A stretch of 64,000 nucleotides of DNA, taken from the NCBI GenBank assembly GCA_019359375.1, contig JAHHHL010000007.1:121819-185818 (forward strand), in the 5' to 3' direction. This document shows positions 1-9,100 of the stretch, one piece after another; the first letter of the stretch is position 1; every line of letters starts with the position of its first letter. Below the pieces are notes generated by a model. That model had not been told where the DNA came from and made no database searches. It saw nothing but the letters and a program-made list of their open reading frames with translations. This stretch comes from Lyngbya sp. HA4199-MV5 (lineage in GTDB: Bacteria > Cyanobacteriota > Cyanobacteriia > Leptolyngbyales > Leptolyngbyaceae). The position numbers were made by a program, and so were the translations under genes.

Positions 1-1330
1 TACCAGCGAGAGGTAAACGCGCCATTGCAGCGGCTTCGACGGTAAGTGCTACCAGGTCTTCACGCTCCAGGTGATGGATGTTTTGCTTCCCACACGCACG
101 GGCGATCGTGGTCAATTCCATATTCAGCGTTTGCAGGTAGTTCTTTACTCGTCGCGCACCCACTTCCGGTTCTAGCCGCTTTTCCAGGATGGGATCTTGA
201 GTGGTGACACCGACAGGACATTTTCCCGTATGACAGTGATGGCAGTAACCAGGAGCGGTGTCGATCGCCGCATAATCCTCAACCGCCGAATGGTGTTCGC
301 CCCGTTGAATATAGGTTTCGCTGTTGCAGCCCAGGGCGATGAGAATGCCCTGTCCAATGGAAACGGCATCGGCACCCATTGCGATCGCTTTGGCTACGTC
401 TGCACCTGTCCGAATCCCACCAGACACAATCAATTGCACGTTGCCTTTCATATCCAGATCTTCGAGGGCATCGACTGCCTGACGCACGGCTGCCAGTGTG
501 GGAATGCCCACATGTTCAATAAAGACCGATTGGGTTGCTGCCGTCCCGCCCTGCATGCCATCGACCACAATCACATCCGCACCGGAATGCACCGCCAATT
601 TCACATCATTAAACGTGCGTGAGGCTCCCACTTTCACATAAATGGGTTTTTCCCAATCGGTGAGTTCTCGCAGTTCCTGAATTTTGATGGTGAGGTCATC
701 GGGACCTGTCCAGTCGGGGTGACGGCAGGCAGAGCGTTGATCTACACCTTCCGGTAGGGTTCGCATTTCTGCCACGCGGGGATTAATTTTTTGCCCCAGC
801 AGCATTCCACCACCACCGGGTTTTGCGCCCTGACCAATGACAATTTCGATCGCATCTGCCTTTCGCACATCATCAGGATTAAACCCATAGCGAGACGGCA
901 AGCATTGATAGATCAGGGTCTTGGATGATTGCCGTTCTTCGGGTGTCATGCCGCCATCGCCTGTGGTGGTAGATGTGCCAACAGCCGTTGCCGCCAGTCC
1001 CAGTGCTTCCTTCACGTTGGCAGACAGGGAGCCGAAACTCATGCCTGCGATCGTGATGGGAATCTCCAATTCGATGGGTTTTGTGGCGTACCGAGTCCCC
1101 AAGATGGTTTTGGTGGTGCATTTTTCCCGGTAGCCTTCCAGAGGATACCGCGAGAGGGATGATCCCAAAAACACCAGATCATCAAAGTGAGGTAAACGTC
1201 GCTTGGCACCCAGCCCACGAATTTCATACAGACCGTGCGCCGCTGCATTTTGAATGTAGCTAATCATGCGGCTGTCGTAGCCCCACGATGCTTCGAGCGA
1301 AAGCGGTTGATGTGGTTGAGCGTCGTTCAT
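1..1330 (-). CDS. mgsC: FMN-binding glutamate synthase domain protein, probable N-methylglutamate synthase subunit C (partial)
   Basis: The reverse strand is open from an ATG at 1330 to the window edge, giving 443 residues with the C-terminus missing. The translation matches the synthase domain of glutamate synthase: GQGAKPGGGGMLLG, KVGASRTFNDV, DGMQGGTAATQ and IVSGGIRTGADVAKAIAMG belong to an FMN-binding TIM barrel. Near residue 360 there is CHHCHTGKCPVG, where glutamate synthases carry a 3Fe-4S site; here the spacing is CX2CX4C, not the usual CX5CX4C. Stand-alone proteins of this kind are the C subunit of N-methylglutamate synthase (MgsC/GlxC), which joins methylamine nitrogen chemistry to glutamate. 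The A and B partners lie upstream at 2935-3843 and 2267-2947. A toxin-antitoxin pair separates it from them. The role is inferred from context; the family assignment is firm. Confidence 0.85.
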   Translation of the reverse strand, partial: MNDAQPHQPLSLEASWGYDSRMISYIQNAAAHGLYEIRGLGAKRRLPHFDDLVFLGSSLSRYPLEGYREKCTTKTILGTRYATKPIELEIPITIAGMSFGSLSANVKEALGLAATAVGTSTTTGDGGMTPEERQSSKTLIYQCLPSRYGFNPDDVRKADAIEIVIGQGAKPGGGGMLLGQKINPRVAEMRTLPEGVDQRSACRHPDWTGPDDLTIKIQELRELTDWEKPIYVKVGASRTFNDVKLAVHSGADVIVVDGMQGGTAATQSVFIEHVGIPTLAAVRQAVDALEDLDMKGNVQLIVSGGIRTGADVAKAIAMGADAVSIGQGILIALGCNSETYIQRGEHHSAVEDYAAIDTAPGYCHHCHTGKCPVGVTTQDPILEKRLEPEVGARRVKNYLQTLNMELTTIARACGKQNIHHLEREDLVALTVEAAAMARLPLAG

Positions 1331-1397
1331 GGTCATAATTCGTGTGTGCTTTTATCTGGTTTATTGACACGACATACGTTGTCGGAATGATGCCATC

Positions 1398-1856
1398 TCA
1401 AAGAGAGTCTTTTAATAACATTGCTGGATGAATTGGGACAATTTCTTCACTCATATAGCGACCGAAATCAGCAGTATTCAGTGTCAGAATATGAGTGATG
1501 CGATTGACATTCATCACTGCAACGAGACGGGCATCGTGTACCTGAACACCAGAAACACTAAAGGTGACGACTAATCGCCGCCATTCAGCGTAAATTTCTG
1601 GGACATCTGGCAGTACGGGAAAGAGTCGCTCGATGAGATGTAGGAGGCGATTAGCATCGGTAGGAGTAAGCCCAAGTCCATTTCGATCAGCGGGTCGCGT
1701 CACTACATTCCAGAATTCAGCACAATTTTGAGGCACGATCTGTAACGTGCAGTTTGCCTGTTTGAGTATTCGTATTGCCGTTCTTACTCTGGGGTGAAGG
1801 GGATGAGTGCGATCGGCGAACCGTAGCAAAATATTAGTATCCACAAGATAGTTCAC
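1398..1856 (-). CDS. PIN-domain toxin of a VapBC-like pair
   Basis: 152 residues. It opens with YLVDTNILLRFAD, the first acidic motif of PIN ribonucleases, followed by a conserved Glu in NCAEFWNVV near residue 47 and VHDARLVAVM near residue 105, with a final LTLNTADF segment. These supply the acidic Mg-binding residues expected of VapC-type toxins, which cleave RNA. The gene starts 3 bp after the stop of a small antitoxin-like gene, the usual toxin-antitoxin layout. It sits inside the putative N-methylglutamate operon, between mgsB and mgsC, so it looks like an insertion into that operon. The RNA target is unknown. Confidence 0.85.
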   Translation of the reverse strand: MNYLVDTNILLRFADRTHPLHPRVRTAIRILKQANCTLQIVPQNCAEFWNVVTRPADRNGLGLTPTDANRLLHLIERLFPVLPDVPEIYAEWRRLVVTFSVSGVQVHDARLVAVMNVNRITHILTLNTADFGRYMSEEIVPIHPAMLLKDSL

Positions 1857-1859
1857 TGG

Positions 1860-2135
1860 TTAGAGATGCTCCTCGTAAATCCCTGCACGGCTCACGGCAT
1901 AATCTGAGAGTAACGACAGCTTGGGGTCAACACATCTGCTGAATTCATCTGTAAGTTGATTTGTAAGGCTTTCAAAGTCTTGATTGCTAATGGTTGCATC
2001 TAGTTCATTAGTGTTTAATGGGGCTGTGTGCTGTTCTTGCCAATTGACAAATTCGATAAAGTTTAGAACCTCGTGTAATCGCGTTTGAGGCAAAGACTGT
2101 AACCTAGTGACAATGTTTTCAATGAGTGGTTCCAT
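1860..2135 (-). CDS. Small antitoxin-like protein (DUF2281-like)
   Basis: 91 residues from the ATG at 2135. In-frame starts at 2150 and 2174 also exist. The 2135 start is preferred because GGAA lies about 9 bases upstream and the protein then opens MEPLIENIVTRLQSLP, as DUF2281-type antitoxins do. The segment RLHEVLNFIEFVNW is the typical first helix pair of that family. The acidic C-terminus would wrap the partner. It ends 3 bp before the PIN toxin gene and presumably neutralises it and autoregulates the pair. Family assignment rests on this short motif only. Confidence 0.65.
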   Translation of the reverse strand: MEPLIENIVTRLQSLPQTRLHEVLNFIEFVNWQEQHTAPLNTNELDATISNQDFESLTNQLTDEFSRCVDPKLSLLSDYAVSRAGIYEEHL

Positions 2136-2266
2136 AATGGCTGTTTCCATAAATGTGTTCGAGGCTAAAAGCATTGATAGATCTTCTTCTAATACAACTA
2201 AGCATATAAAGAAGCCATTTTTTCTACCTTATTTCTATCTTAAACAATTCGATCGCAAGAGAATCA

Positions 2267-2947
2267 TCAATACTCCTGATTGGCATCTGCATTCCAGTGA
2301 TAAAGCTGCTTGGCAGACGCAATGCGTTTGAATTCCTTTGGTTCGTAAGAAAACCCTGCTTTGGCAAGTAGCTCCCCAACTGCTTCATAATCGGTATCAG
2401 TCATAGGTTCCATCTGAGCATCGGCACCCAGGGATTTGATGGAACCGCGTACATAGATAATGGCTTCGTAGAGAGAATCGCCGAGGGCATCACCTGCATT
2501 GCCGCAAATTACGATGCGTCCTGCCTGTGCCATGAAGGCGGAGAAGCTGCCCACGCTGCCACCCACCACAATATCGGCTCCTTTGAGGGAAATCCCACAG
2601 CGCAGGCTGGCATCGCCATCAATGATGAGCAGTCCCCCCTGGGCAGAGGCTCCAGCAGAGACAGAGGCAAAGCCCTTGACGTAAACTCGTCCTGACATCA
2701 TGTTTTCAGCAACACCGGGACCTGCATTGCCCAGAATGGTGACGTTTGCCAGCTTGTTCATACCAGCCGCGTAGTAGCCTGCATGACCCGCAATTTCCAC
2801 ATCCACAGGTGCATCTAAGCCCACTGCAATATTATGGGCACCGTTGGAATTGAGAATGTGGATGGATCGCCCACTGGAGGGTTGATGGAGAAAGCGGTTA
2901 ACTTCACGCAAGGGTGTTTGGGCGAGGTCGAAGGTTACACCGTCCAT
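2267..2947 (-). CDS. mgsB: GXGXG-motif glutamate synthase subunit, probable N-methylglutamate synthase subunit B
   Basis: 226 residues, nearly all a right-handed beta-helix like the C-terminal (alpha-helix-free) domain of glutamate synthase. Repeated glycine turns include GLDAPVDVEIAGHAGYYAAG, LGNAGPGVAENMMSG, GDASLRCGISLKGADIVVGG, CGNAGDALGDS and VRGSIKSLGADA. In N-methylglutamate synthase this subunit (MgsB/GlxB) is structural. The start codon lies inside the end of mgsA (13-bp overlap), so the two are translationally coupled. An AT-rich gap of about 130 bp and the PIN toxin-antitoxin pair follow before mgsC. Family assignment is firm; the pathway role is from context. Confidence 0.85.
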   Translation of the reverse strand: MDGVTFDLAQTPLREVNRFLHQPSSGRSIHILNSNGAHNIAVGLDAPVDVEIAGHAGYYAAGMNKLANVTILGNAGPGVAENMMSGRVYVKGFASVSAGASAQGGLLIIDGDASLRCGISLKGADIVVGGSVGSFSAFMAQAGRIVICGNAGDALGDSLYEAIIYVRGSIKSLGADAQMEPMTDTDYEAVGELLAKAGFSYEPKEFKRIASAKQLYHWNADANQEY

Positions 2948-3843
2948 ACATACATTTCCTCTGGTGCAGGTTCGTAGATGTGGGCGTGATTGATGTGAGG
3001 CAGATGGGCGAGCGATCGAAACTCAGAGGCGATCGCCACATAATCATCGGTTTCAGCCACTACGGCAGGCTTGCAGGCAAAGGCATCACGTACCAGCGCT
3101 AATTGATTGGCGGTGCCCATGAGAAAGGTGTAGAAACCATCCAACGCTTCAAAGCCTTTCTGAATGGCTTCCTTCAAATCATCTCCTTCTTGCATCCGCC
3201 ATTCGAGAAAACGACAGGCGGCTTCGGTATCGTTGTCGGTTTCAAACTGAATGCCGTGATGTTCAAGCTTGCGGCGAATTTCGTAGGGGTTAGACAGGGA
3301 GCCGTTATGCACCAGGCAGAAGTCTTCACCAGCGGTAAAGGGATGGGCGTGAGCAGGTGTGACTGCCGATTCGGTTGCCATGCGAGTATGTCCTACTAGA
3401 TGAGAACCTTGCAGATGTTTGAATTGGTAGCGATCGGCGATGCTGGTCGGACTTCCGGCATCTTTATACAAGTCGATCGCCCGTCCGGTAGACAAGAGAC
3501 GGATATGTGGATAGTGGTCTTGCAGCCATTGCTTTACCACATTGGGAGCCAGATCAGCGGTTAGCACTGCTTGATTCCCATGCACCTGAAGGTCAGGAGT
3601 TGTCTTGAAATGGGTTTGAAATGCCTGTGTTAGTTCCAACCAGTTGAAGTTTCCACCTGTATGAATGCTGCCAGAGTAAAGGCTATATTTGCGCTGATGA
3701 TCAGGAAGCGTTTCGGTGAAGATCGCAAGCCCAGCAGAATCGGATCCGCGTTGGCTCATGCCAATGAGCATGGGCACCATTAGCTCACCGAGGGACGATC
3801 GCAGTGATGGATTTTTGATGAGTAGTCCGACGATGCCACACAT
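2935..3843 (-). CDS. mgsA: Class II glutamine amidotransferase, probable N-methylglutamate synthase subunit A
   Basis: 302 residues. It begins MCGIVGLL, so Cys2 becomes the N-terminal nucleophile after Met removal. Other class II (Ntn) glutaminase motifs are RGSDSAGLA near residue 33, VGHTRMATES near 152 and LVHNGSLSNPYEIR near 178. GlxA/MgsA proteins of this size supply the GATase-like domain of split glutamate synthase-type enzymes. The end overlaps mgsB by 13 bp. There is no clear Shine-Dalgarno sequence: the bases just before the start are a TTGTTAG-type seven-base repeat array, an odd leader. In N-methylglutamate synthase this domain is thought to act on gamma-glutamylmethylamide; that specificity is inferred here. 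Confidence 0.85.
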   Translation of the reverse strand: MCGIVGLLIKNPSLRSSLGELMVPMLIGMSQRGSDSAGLAIFTETLPDHQRKYSLYSGSIHTGGNFNWLELTQAFQTHFKTTPDLQVHGNQAVLTADLAPNVVKQWLQDHYPHIRLLSTGRAIDLYKDAGSPTSIADRYQFKHLQGSHLVGHTRMATESAVTPAHAHPFTAGEDFCLVHNGSLSNPYEIRRKLEHHGIQFETDNDTEAACRFLEWRMQEGDDLKEAIQKGFEALDGFYTFLMGTANQLALVRDAFACKPAVVAETDDYVAIASEFRSLAHLPHINHAHIYEPAPEEMYVWTV

Positions 3844-3886
3844 AGATGGTTGTTAGTTGTTAGTTGTTGGTTGTTAGGGCATCTCA

Positions 3887-3917
3887 GACCTCCGAGTTCT
3901 TGGAGAACTCGGAGGTC
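3887..3917. repeat. Perfect 14-bp hairpin between gmaS and mgsA
   Basis: GACCTCCGAGTTCT and AGAACTCGGAGGTC are exact inverse complements separated by TGG. The hairpin starts 11 bp after the gmaS stop (minus strand) and 44 bp before mgsA. No T-tract follows on the minus strand, so it is not a classic terminator for gmaS. It resembles a dispersed REP-type palindrome and could stabilise or process the operon mRNA. Confidence 0.8.
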
Positions 3918-3927
3918 TTTACAATTT

Positions 3928-5256
3928 CTAGAAAAATTCCAAGTACCGCTGCACTTCCCATTCAGAGACGTGGCGCATATATTCGACCCATTCCATGCGC
4001 TTGAGGGTAATGAATTCGGTGGCAAGAGGTCCGAGGGCATTGGTGATGATGGAATCGGCTTCGAGGGCATCGATCGCCTCTTTCAAGCTTTGCGGTAGAG
4101 TTTGAATGCCTTTTTCCTGAAGGTTGACTTCAGAAAGATCATAGAGATTAATGTTGTAAGGATCGCCTGGATCAAGTTCGTTTTCGATGCCATCAAGTCC
4201 AGCGGCGATCGCCACTGCTGCTGCCAGATAAGGATTACAGGAACCATCGGCAAGGCGAAATTCGAGCCGTCCGCCGGGAATGCGAACCATGCTGGACCGG
4301 TTGTTGTCGCCATAGGTGATGTAAGCGGGTGCCCAGGTTGCGCCGCTGAGCGATCGACCAACCACCAAGCGTTTGTAGGAGTTGATGGACGGCGCACAGA
4401 TGGCAGTCAGGGCAGGTGCATGAGCTAATAATCCACCGAGGAAGTGATACGCGAGTTTGGACAATCCTAAATGACGAGGATCGCTGTCATCGGCAAAGAG
4501 GTTAGAATTGCCATCCGAGATCGACATATGCATATGCATTCCATTGCCCGATCGATTGGCAAAAGGCTTGGGCATGAAAGTGGCAAGCAATCCCATCTCT
4601 TTGGCAATCTCAGAGGCAGCCATCTTGAAGAAAATGTAGCGATCGGCAGAAGTCAAACAATCCGTGTAGGTGTAATTGATTTCAAACTGTCCATTTGCGT
4701 CTTCATGGTCGATCTGATACACGTCAAAACCCGCGATTTGCAGGCTTTCCACCAGCTTCTCAATGAACGCACGACTGCGGGATAGACCTTTGTAGTCGTA
4801 GCAAGGCTTTTCCAATGTATCGGTAGCATCGGCAGGGAAAATGCGACCTTGAGCATCTTTTTGCAACAGGGCAAATTCCGGCTCCAGCCCGGTGTAGAAC
4901 GTCCAGCCCTTTTGTTTCAGCCGTTCTAGCTGTTGCATCAACACAAACCGCGCATCGTAGGGATAGGGTTCGCCATCCACATGACCAACGCAAACCATCC
5001 GCGCAAACCCCGGCATCCAGGGAACAAGGGTTAAGGTGGATGGATCACCCACTGCTATGAAATCGTGACTATTGGGCTGTTGTGCCAACCCCCACACGGC
5101 AAACCCGGCAAACCCTGCACCTGGATCGAGAATGTCATCAAAATGGGAGGCAGGTACAGCTTTGGTCTTGGCAGTACCGTGCATATCCACAAACTGCGCC
5201 AGGACGAACTTAACGTGATTATCTGCTAAGAATTTTTTTGCCGTTTCTGGGGTCAT
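3928..5256 (-). CDS. gmaS: GlnT-type glutamine synthetase, probable gamma-glutamylmethylamide synthetase
   Basis: 442 residues from the ATG at 5256, which gives the family N-terminus [21 protein letters not shown] longer frame to 5340 exists, but its extra residues ([11 protein letters not shown]...) read through a seven-base repeat array and are unlikely to be real. Glutamine synthetase motifs are [11 protein letters not shown] (metal/glutamate site), [22 protein letters not shown] and [20 protein letters not shown]. No adenylylation Tyr segment of GlnA type is evident. The GlnT/GmaS family ligates glutamate with methylamine or ammonia using ATP. Placement between mgd and mgs genes points to gamma-glutamylmethylamide synthesis. 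Sequence alone cannot exclude ordinary glutamine synthesis. Confidence 0.85.
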   Translation of the reverse strand: MTPETAKKFLADNHVKFVLAQFVDMHGTAKTKAVPASHFDDILDPGAGFAGFAVWGLAQQPNSHDFIAVGDPSTLTLVPWMPGFARMVCVGHVDGEPYPYDARFVLMQQLERLKQKGWTFYTGLEPEFALLQKDAQGRIFPADATDTLEKPCYDYKGLSRSRAFIEKLVESLQIAGFDVYQIDHEDANGQFEINYTYTDCLTSADRYIFFKMAASEIAKEMGLLATFMPKPFANRSGNGMHMHMSISDGNSNLFADDSDPRHLGLSKLAYHFLGGLLAHAPALTAICAPSINSYKRLVVGRSLSGATWAPAYITYGDNNRSSMVRIPGGRLEFRLADGSCNPYLAAAVAIAAGLDGIENELDPGDPYNINLYDLSEVNLQEKGIQTLPQSLKEAIDALEADSIITNALGPLATEFITLKRMEWVEYMRHVSEWEVQRYLEFF

Positions 5257-5282
5257 GGGTGTTTCTGGGGATAGTGGTTGGT

Positions 5283-5420
5283 TGCTGGAGGTGAAAGGCA
5301 GGAGGCAGGGTGTAGGGTGTGGGGTGTAGGGTGTGGTCAAGGCTATTTTGAAATAAGGCAGGAGGCAGAGGGCAGGAAGCAGAAGGTAAGGGAGTGAGGA
5401 GTAGGGAGTAGTGGAAGCAA
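5283..5420. repeat. Seven-base repeat array between gmaS and mgdD
   Basis: The 200-bp gap holds runs of GGCAGGA/GGCAGAG and of TGTAGGG/TGTGGGG, plus GGAGTAGG/GGAGTAG, all with period 7. They resemble the short tandemly repeated repetitive (STRR) sequences known in cyanobacteria. No gene or clear promoter was recognised in the gap. Confidence 0.75.
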
Positions 5421-5456
5421 AATGTGAAACTCAAAATTTTTATTCTTGATCCTTTT

Positions 5457-6113
5457 TCATCCCTCATCCCTCATCCTTCCTTCCACCCCCACCACTCCTC
5501 CTCCTATTTCTGCCACGATCGCGCTTAACGTTTGCCACAAATATACCCCAAAGGTGCCATCACACCAGATACGGCAGAAGGATTGTCCATTGCGTTCTCC
5601 AGGAAGAATAATCACACTCACGCCTATCATTGAGGTGAGGAAAACGGGGCGTTCCATCAATGATAAAGCACGAACGTTAACGCTACAGGTTTGCAGCAGG
5701 AGTTCGTTGACTTCTGAGCCACAGAGGACGATCGCGGCATCCTGACGCAAGATGGGATAAACTCTGGCGGGTGGTTGCTGGCAATTCTCCATCAAGCGTA
5801 GGGCAAGTTGGCTATGCAGACTGTCTTCGATGAAAAATTCGGTTAAACCAAGGCGGGCAATGATACCGCAATCCGGGAGGGGATTCCAGGTGTTGGGGCG
5901 ATCGGGCGTTGTAATGCCTTGACTCAAGAGCCAATCGGCGGCGTTGGCTCCTTTGACTCCAAAGCGGGTCAGGCAAGAAACATCTGCAATGCCTAGATGG
6001 GTGGCGATCGCACTGTCATTGGATGTTTCCATCAAGGTGGGCATGCCATATAAATCGCGCCACGATCCATCAAGAGATTGAAGTATGTCGTGCATGGGGC
6101 TGAGGCGAATCAT
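5457..6113 (-). CDS. mgdD: Sarcosine oxidase gamma-like subunit, probable N-methylglutamate dehydrogenase subunit D
   Basis: 218 residues. The body (ADVSCLTRFGVKGANAADWL, GIIARLGLTEFFIED, QDAAIVLCGSEVNELLLQTC, SMIGVSVIILPGE, FCRIWCDGTFGVYLW) follows the gamma subunit of heterotetrameric sarcosine oxidase, itself a truncated aminomethyltransferase-like fold. The start overlaps the mgdC stop as ATGA, so expression is coupled. The last residues (GGGVVGVEGRMRDEG) derive from GAGGGATGAGGG-type repeats, so the C-terminus has drifted into repeat DNA. SoxG and MgdD are homologous; the MgdD name rests on the neighbouring mgs and gmaS genes. Confidence 0.8.
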   Translation of the reverse strand: MIRLSPMHDILQSLDGSWRDLYGMPTLMETSNDSAIATHLGIADVSCLTRFGVKGANAADWLLSQGITTPDRPNTWNPLPDCGIIARLGLTEFFIEDSLHSQLALRLMENCQQPPARVYPILRQDAAIVLCGSEVNELLLQTCSVNVRALSLMERPVFLTSMIGVSVIILPGERNGQSFCRIWCDGTFGVYLWQTLSAIVAEIGGGVVGVEGRMRDEG

Positions 6114-9100
6114 ACTGCAATCTCCTCTCGTTTTGGCATGGCTTCTTTCTGGCGGAGGTTTTCGGGATCGTAGAAGGGGGTGGGAGTGATAGTTGCCGTC
6201 ATGAAAGAACCATCAAAGCGACGAATGGAAAGGCGATCGCCCACGTTTGCCAGTTCAGGTTTCACATATGCCAAGCCAATAAAACGCTTCAGGAAAGGAC
6301 TGAAGGCGATGCTGGTAATGCGACCTGCAATATCACCGCGATCGATGATTAAATGACATTCTTGTGGTGGATTGCCTTGAAAAGATTCCAGCACAAACCC
6401 CACCAGCGTCTGTTTTACCGGACGTTTTGCCATACTTTGCAGGCTCCGTTGACCGATGAAAAATGGTTTGTCCATTTTCACTGCCCATCCCAGATTAGCT
6501 TCTCGCGGAGTGGTCAACCCGTCGGTATCCTGTCCGACAATGAGGTGACCTTTCTCCAGTCGCAACAGCCGTTGGGCTTCGACCCCAAAAGCTGTAATGC
6601 CATACTCTGCACCCGCTTCTAGTAAAGCATCCCACAGGGCGATCGCGCGGTCTGCTGCTACATGGATTTCGTAACCCCATTCGCCAACAAACCCAACGCG
6701 CATTAGGAGAGCAGGAATCCCGGCAACGCTTGTCTGACGGACTCCGAGATAGGGAAAGGCAGCACTGGATAAATCTAAATTTGTGAGCTTGGTGAGAACA
6801 TCACGAGCATGAATTCCAACCAGATTGATCGCCGATCGTGCGCCTGTGGTGTTCACAATGCCGCAATCCATCTGCCACATGGTATTGAGGCGTGATAATT
6901 CACGGTAGATAGTGGCGGCACCGGATGTTGTGGTTGTGAAATAGAAATGTTCGCTTCCAAAGCGGGCAATGACCCCATCGTCAATAATGACACCTGTTTC
7001 ATCGAGCATCAGGGCATAGCGAGACATACCAACTTTGAGATTGGTGTAGCGTCCGGTGTAGACTCGCTCTAGAAACTCAGCCGCCTCAGTTCCCCGGATT
7101 TCCAGTTTGCCCAATGTGCCTACATCAATGATGCCAACTTGTGTGCGAACGGCGATCGCTTCTGCTTGAATACACTCCTCACGGCTTTTACCCGGTTGCG
7201 TATAATATTCGGGTCGTCGCCAGTGTCCCGCCAGCATTAATTTTGCGCCCAAGGCAATATGACGACTATGTAAAGACGTTTGGCGGTCTGGTGTAAACCC
7301 ACGCCCTGCCAGATGGGAAAGCGGCACGGGATGAAAGAATGGTCGTGCGGTGGTGGTGCCGACTTCACCGGGAGTTTTGCCTGTAATTTGTGCCAGAATT
7401 CGCAAGGCGTTCATGTTGGAATGTTTGCCCTGGCTGGGTCCCATCCCTACAGTGGTGTAGCGTTTGAGAAGCTCAATGTTATCGAAGCCTTCTTGGGCAG
7501 CGTTGTAGAAATCTTTGAGTTGCAGATCTTCATCGAAATCCACAAAATTTTTGTTGTGGGGATGGGGGACGATCGACCAGGGATGGGATTGACTCTCAAC
7601 TGCGCTCCCAGGAGAGTTGTCGTGTAGTCTCATTTGGGCTTCGTTGTTAACCTTGTCCGGGGGACTTCCCCCCGGTCCCCCGCGATGTGGGGTCCTAACT
7701 CCCCCACGCCCCCCGAAAGGTGGTACTTGTTCCAGTTCTAGTCTCTTGTAGACCGAATCAATTTGGGTAAGCTGAAGGTTATTACACCTTGAAAGAGAAG
7801 GATCAGGGATGGTATTGGAAAAGCCTAGATAAGCTGCTGCTTCCATCCCAGCCCGATAGCCATCTGCCATTTTCCGCTCAAACTCGAAGATGCCATTGAC
7901 CCGACCGCAGGCAAAAACACCCTCAGGCAAAACATCTGGAACAAATTGCTGCAAGGGGTCATCAAAGTGCATCTTAGCACCTGCTTGATAGAGCAAATTT
8001 GCTGCTGGTGCCCAACCCACACTCATCAGAATGCCATCACAGGCGATCGTGCGCTTCTGTTCTAATTGCGGTTTATAGTCACTAAACGGACAAATTACAA
8101 CACTGGAAATTCCATCGCCTGCGGGATTTCGTGTTGCTTCGTAGATACAATGTCCTCTGAAGATGGGAATGTTTTGTGATCGCGCTACTTGCGTGAGATC
8201 CGTTGCTGTAGGAGTGGGGCGCAGATCGACGATCGCCATCACGATTACGCCATGCGCTGTCAAATCCAATGCCGCACGATAGCCATCACTGTTTGCTGCC
8301 AGGACTACAGCCCGCTGCATGGGTTTGACTGCATAGCGGTAAATAAGTCGCTGCGCCGCCGATGCCAGCATCACACCAGGAAGATCATTATTATGGAAGA
8401 CGGCTGGCTGTTCGTAGGCACCGCTGGCAACAATGACAGCTTTAGCACGCATTTTGGAGAGTCGATCGCGATCGACCAGTGGAATCCAATGATCGGCGTA
8501 ATAGCCTGCTGCCTGGGTTTCGGTATAGAGGCGAATGTTGGGATAGGAGGCGATCGCGTCCAACATTTCACCTGTTTTTTCGACACGAGATGGATTCCCG
8601 CCGCGCTGATACGTGCTTGATCCACCTGCTTGTGCATTCTCATCTACAATGACAACTTCTGCACCTGTATCTGCGGCTGAAAGTGCGGCTGAAAGTCCCG
8701 CTATGCCCGCGCCGACTACCAACACATCACAAAAGTCATAGCGTTTGGGAGTACGAATGTAGGGCGTTGATGGATCGCCTTCACCCAGCCCTGTCATGCG
8801 GCGAATGAGGCGTTCCCAGAAAGGGAAGAGTTTTTTATCGAGAAAGGCTTTGTAATAGAAACCAACGGGCAAAAACGGTGAAAAGAAATTGAGGACGCTG
8901 GCACGATCGCCCATCATGCCACCCATTGTATTAATTGCCGTGAGGGACATTCCCGCTTCTAACGGCGTAACATCTGCTCGCACATTTAACACCTGACCAG
9001 ACTGCATCAGCGTATTAATATCATGGTTCGCAAAGCTCAACAGCCCGCGTGGACGATGGTATTTGAAGCTGCGTCCTAAGATTCGCTGTCCTGCTGCCCA

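Noticed and set aside
5257-5340. N-terminal extension of gmaS (TPYTPHPTP...)
   Set aside because: It reads through a heptad repeat array; the family N-terminus starts at the ATG at 5256.
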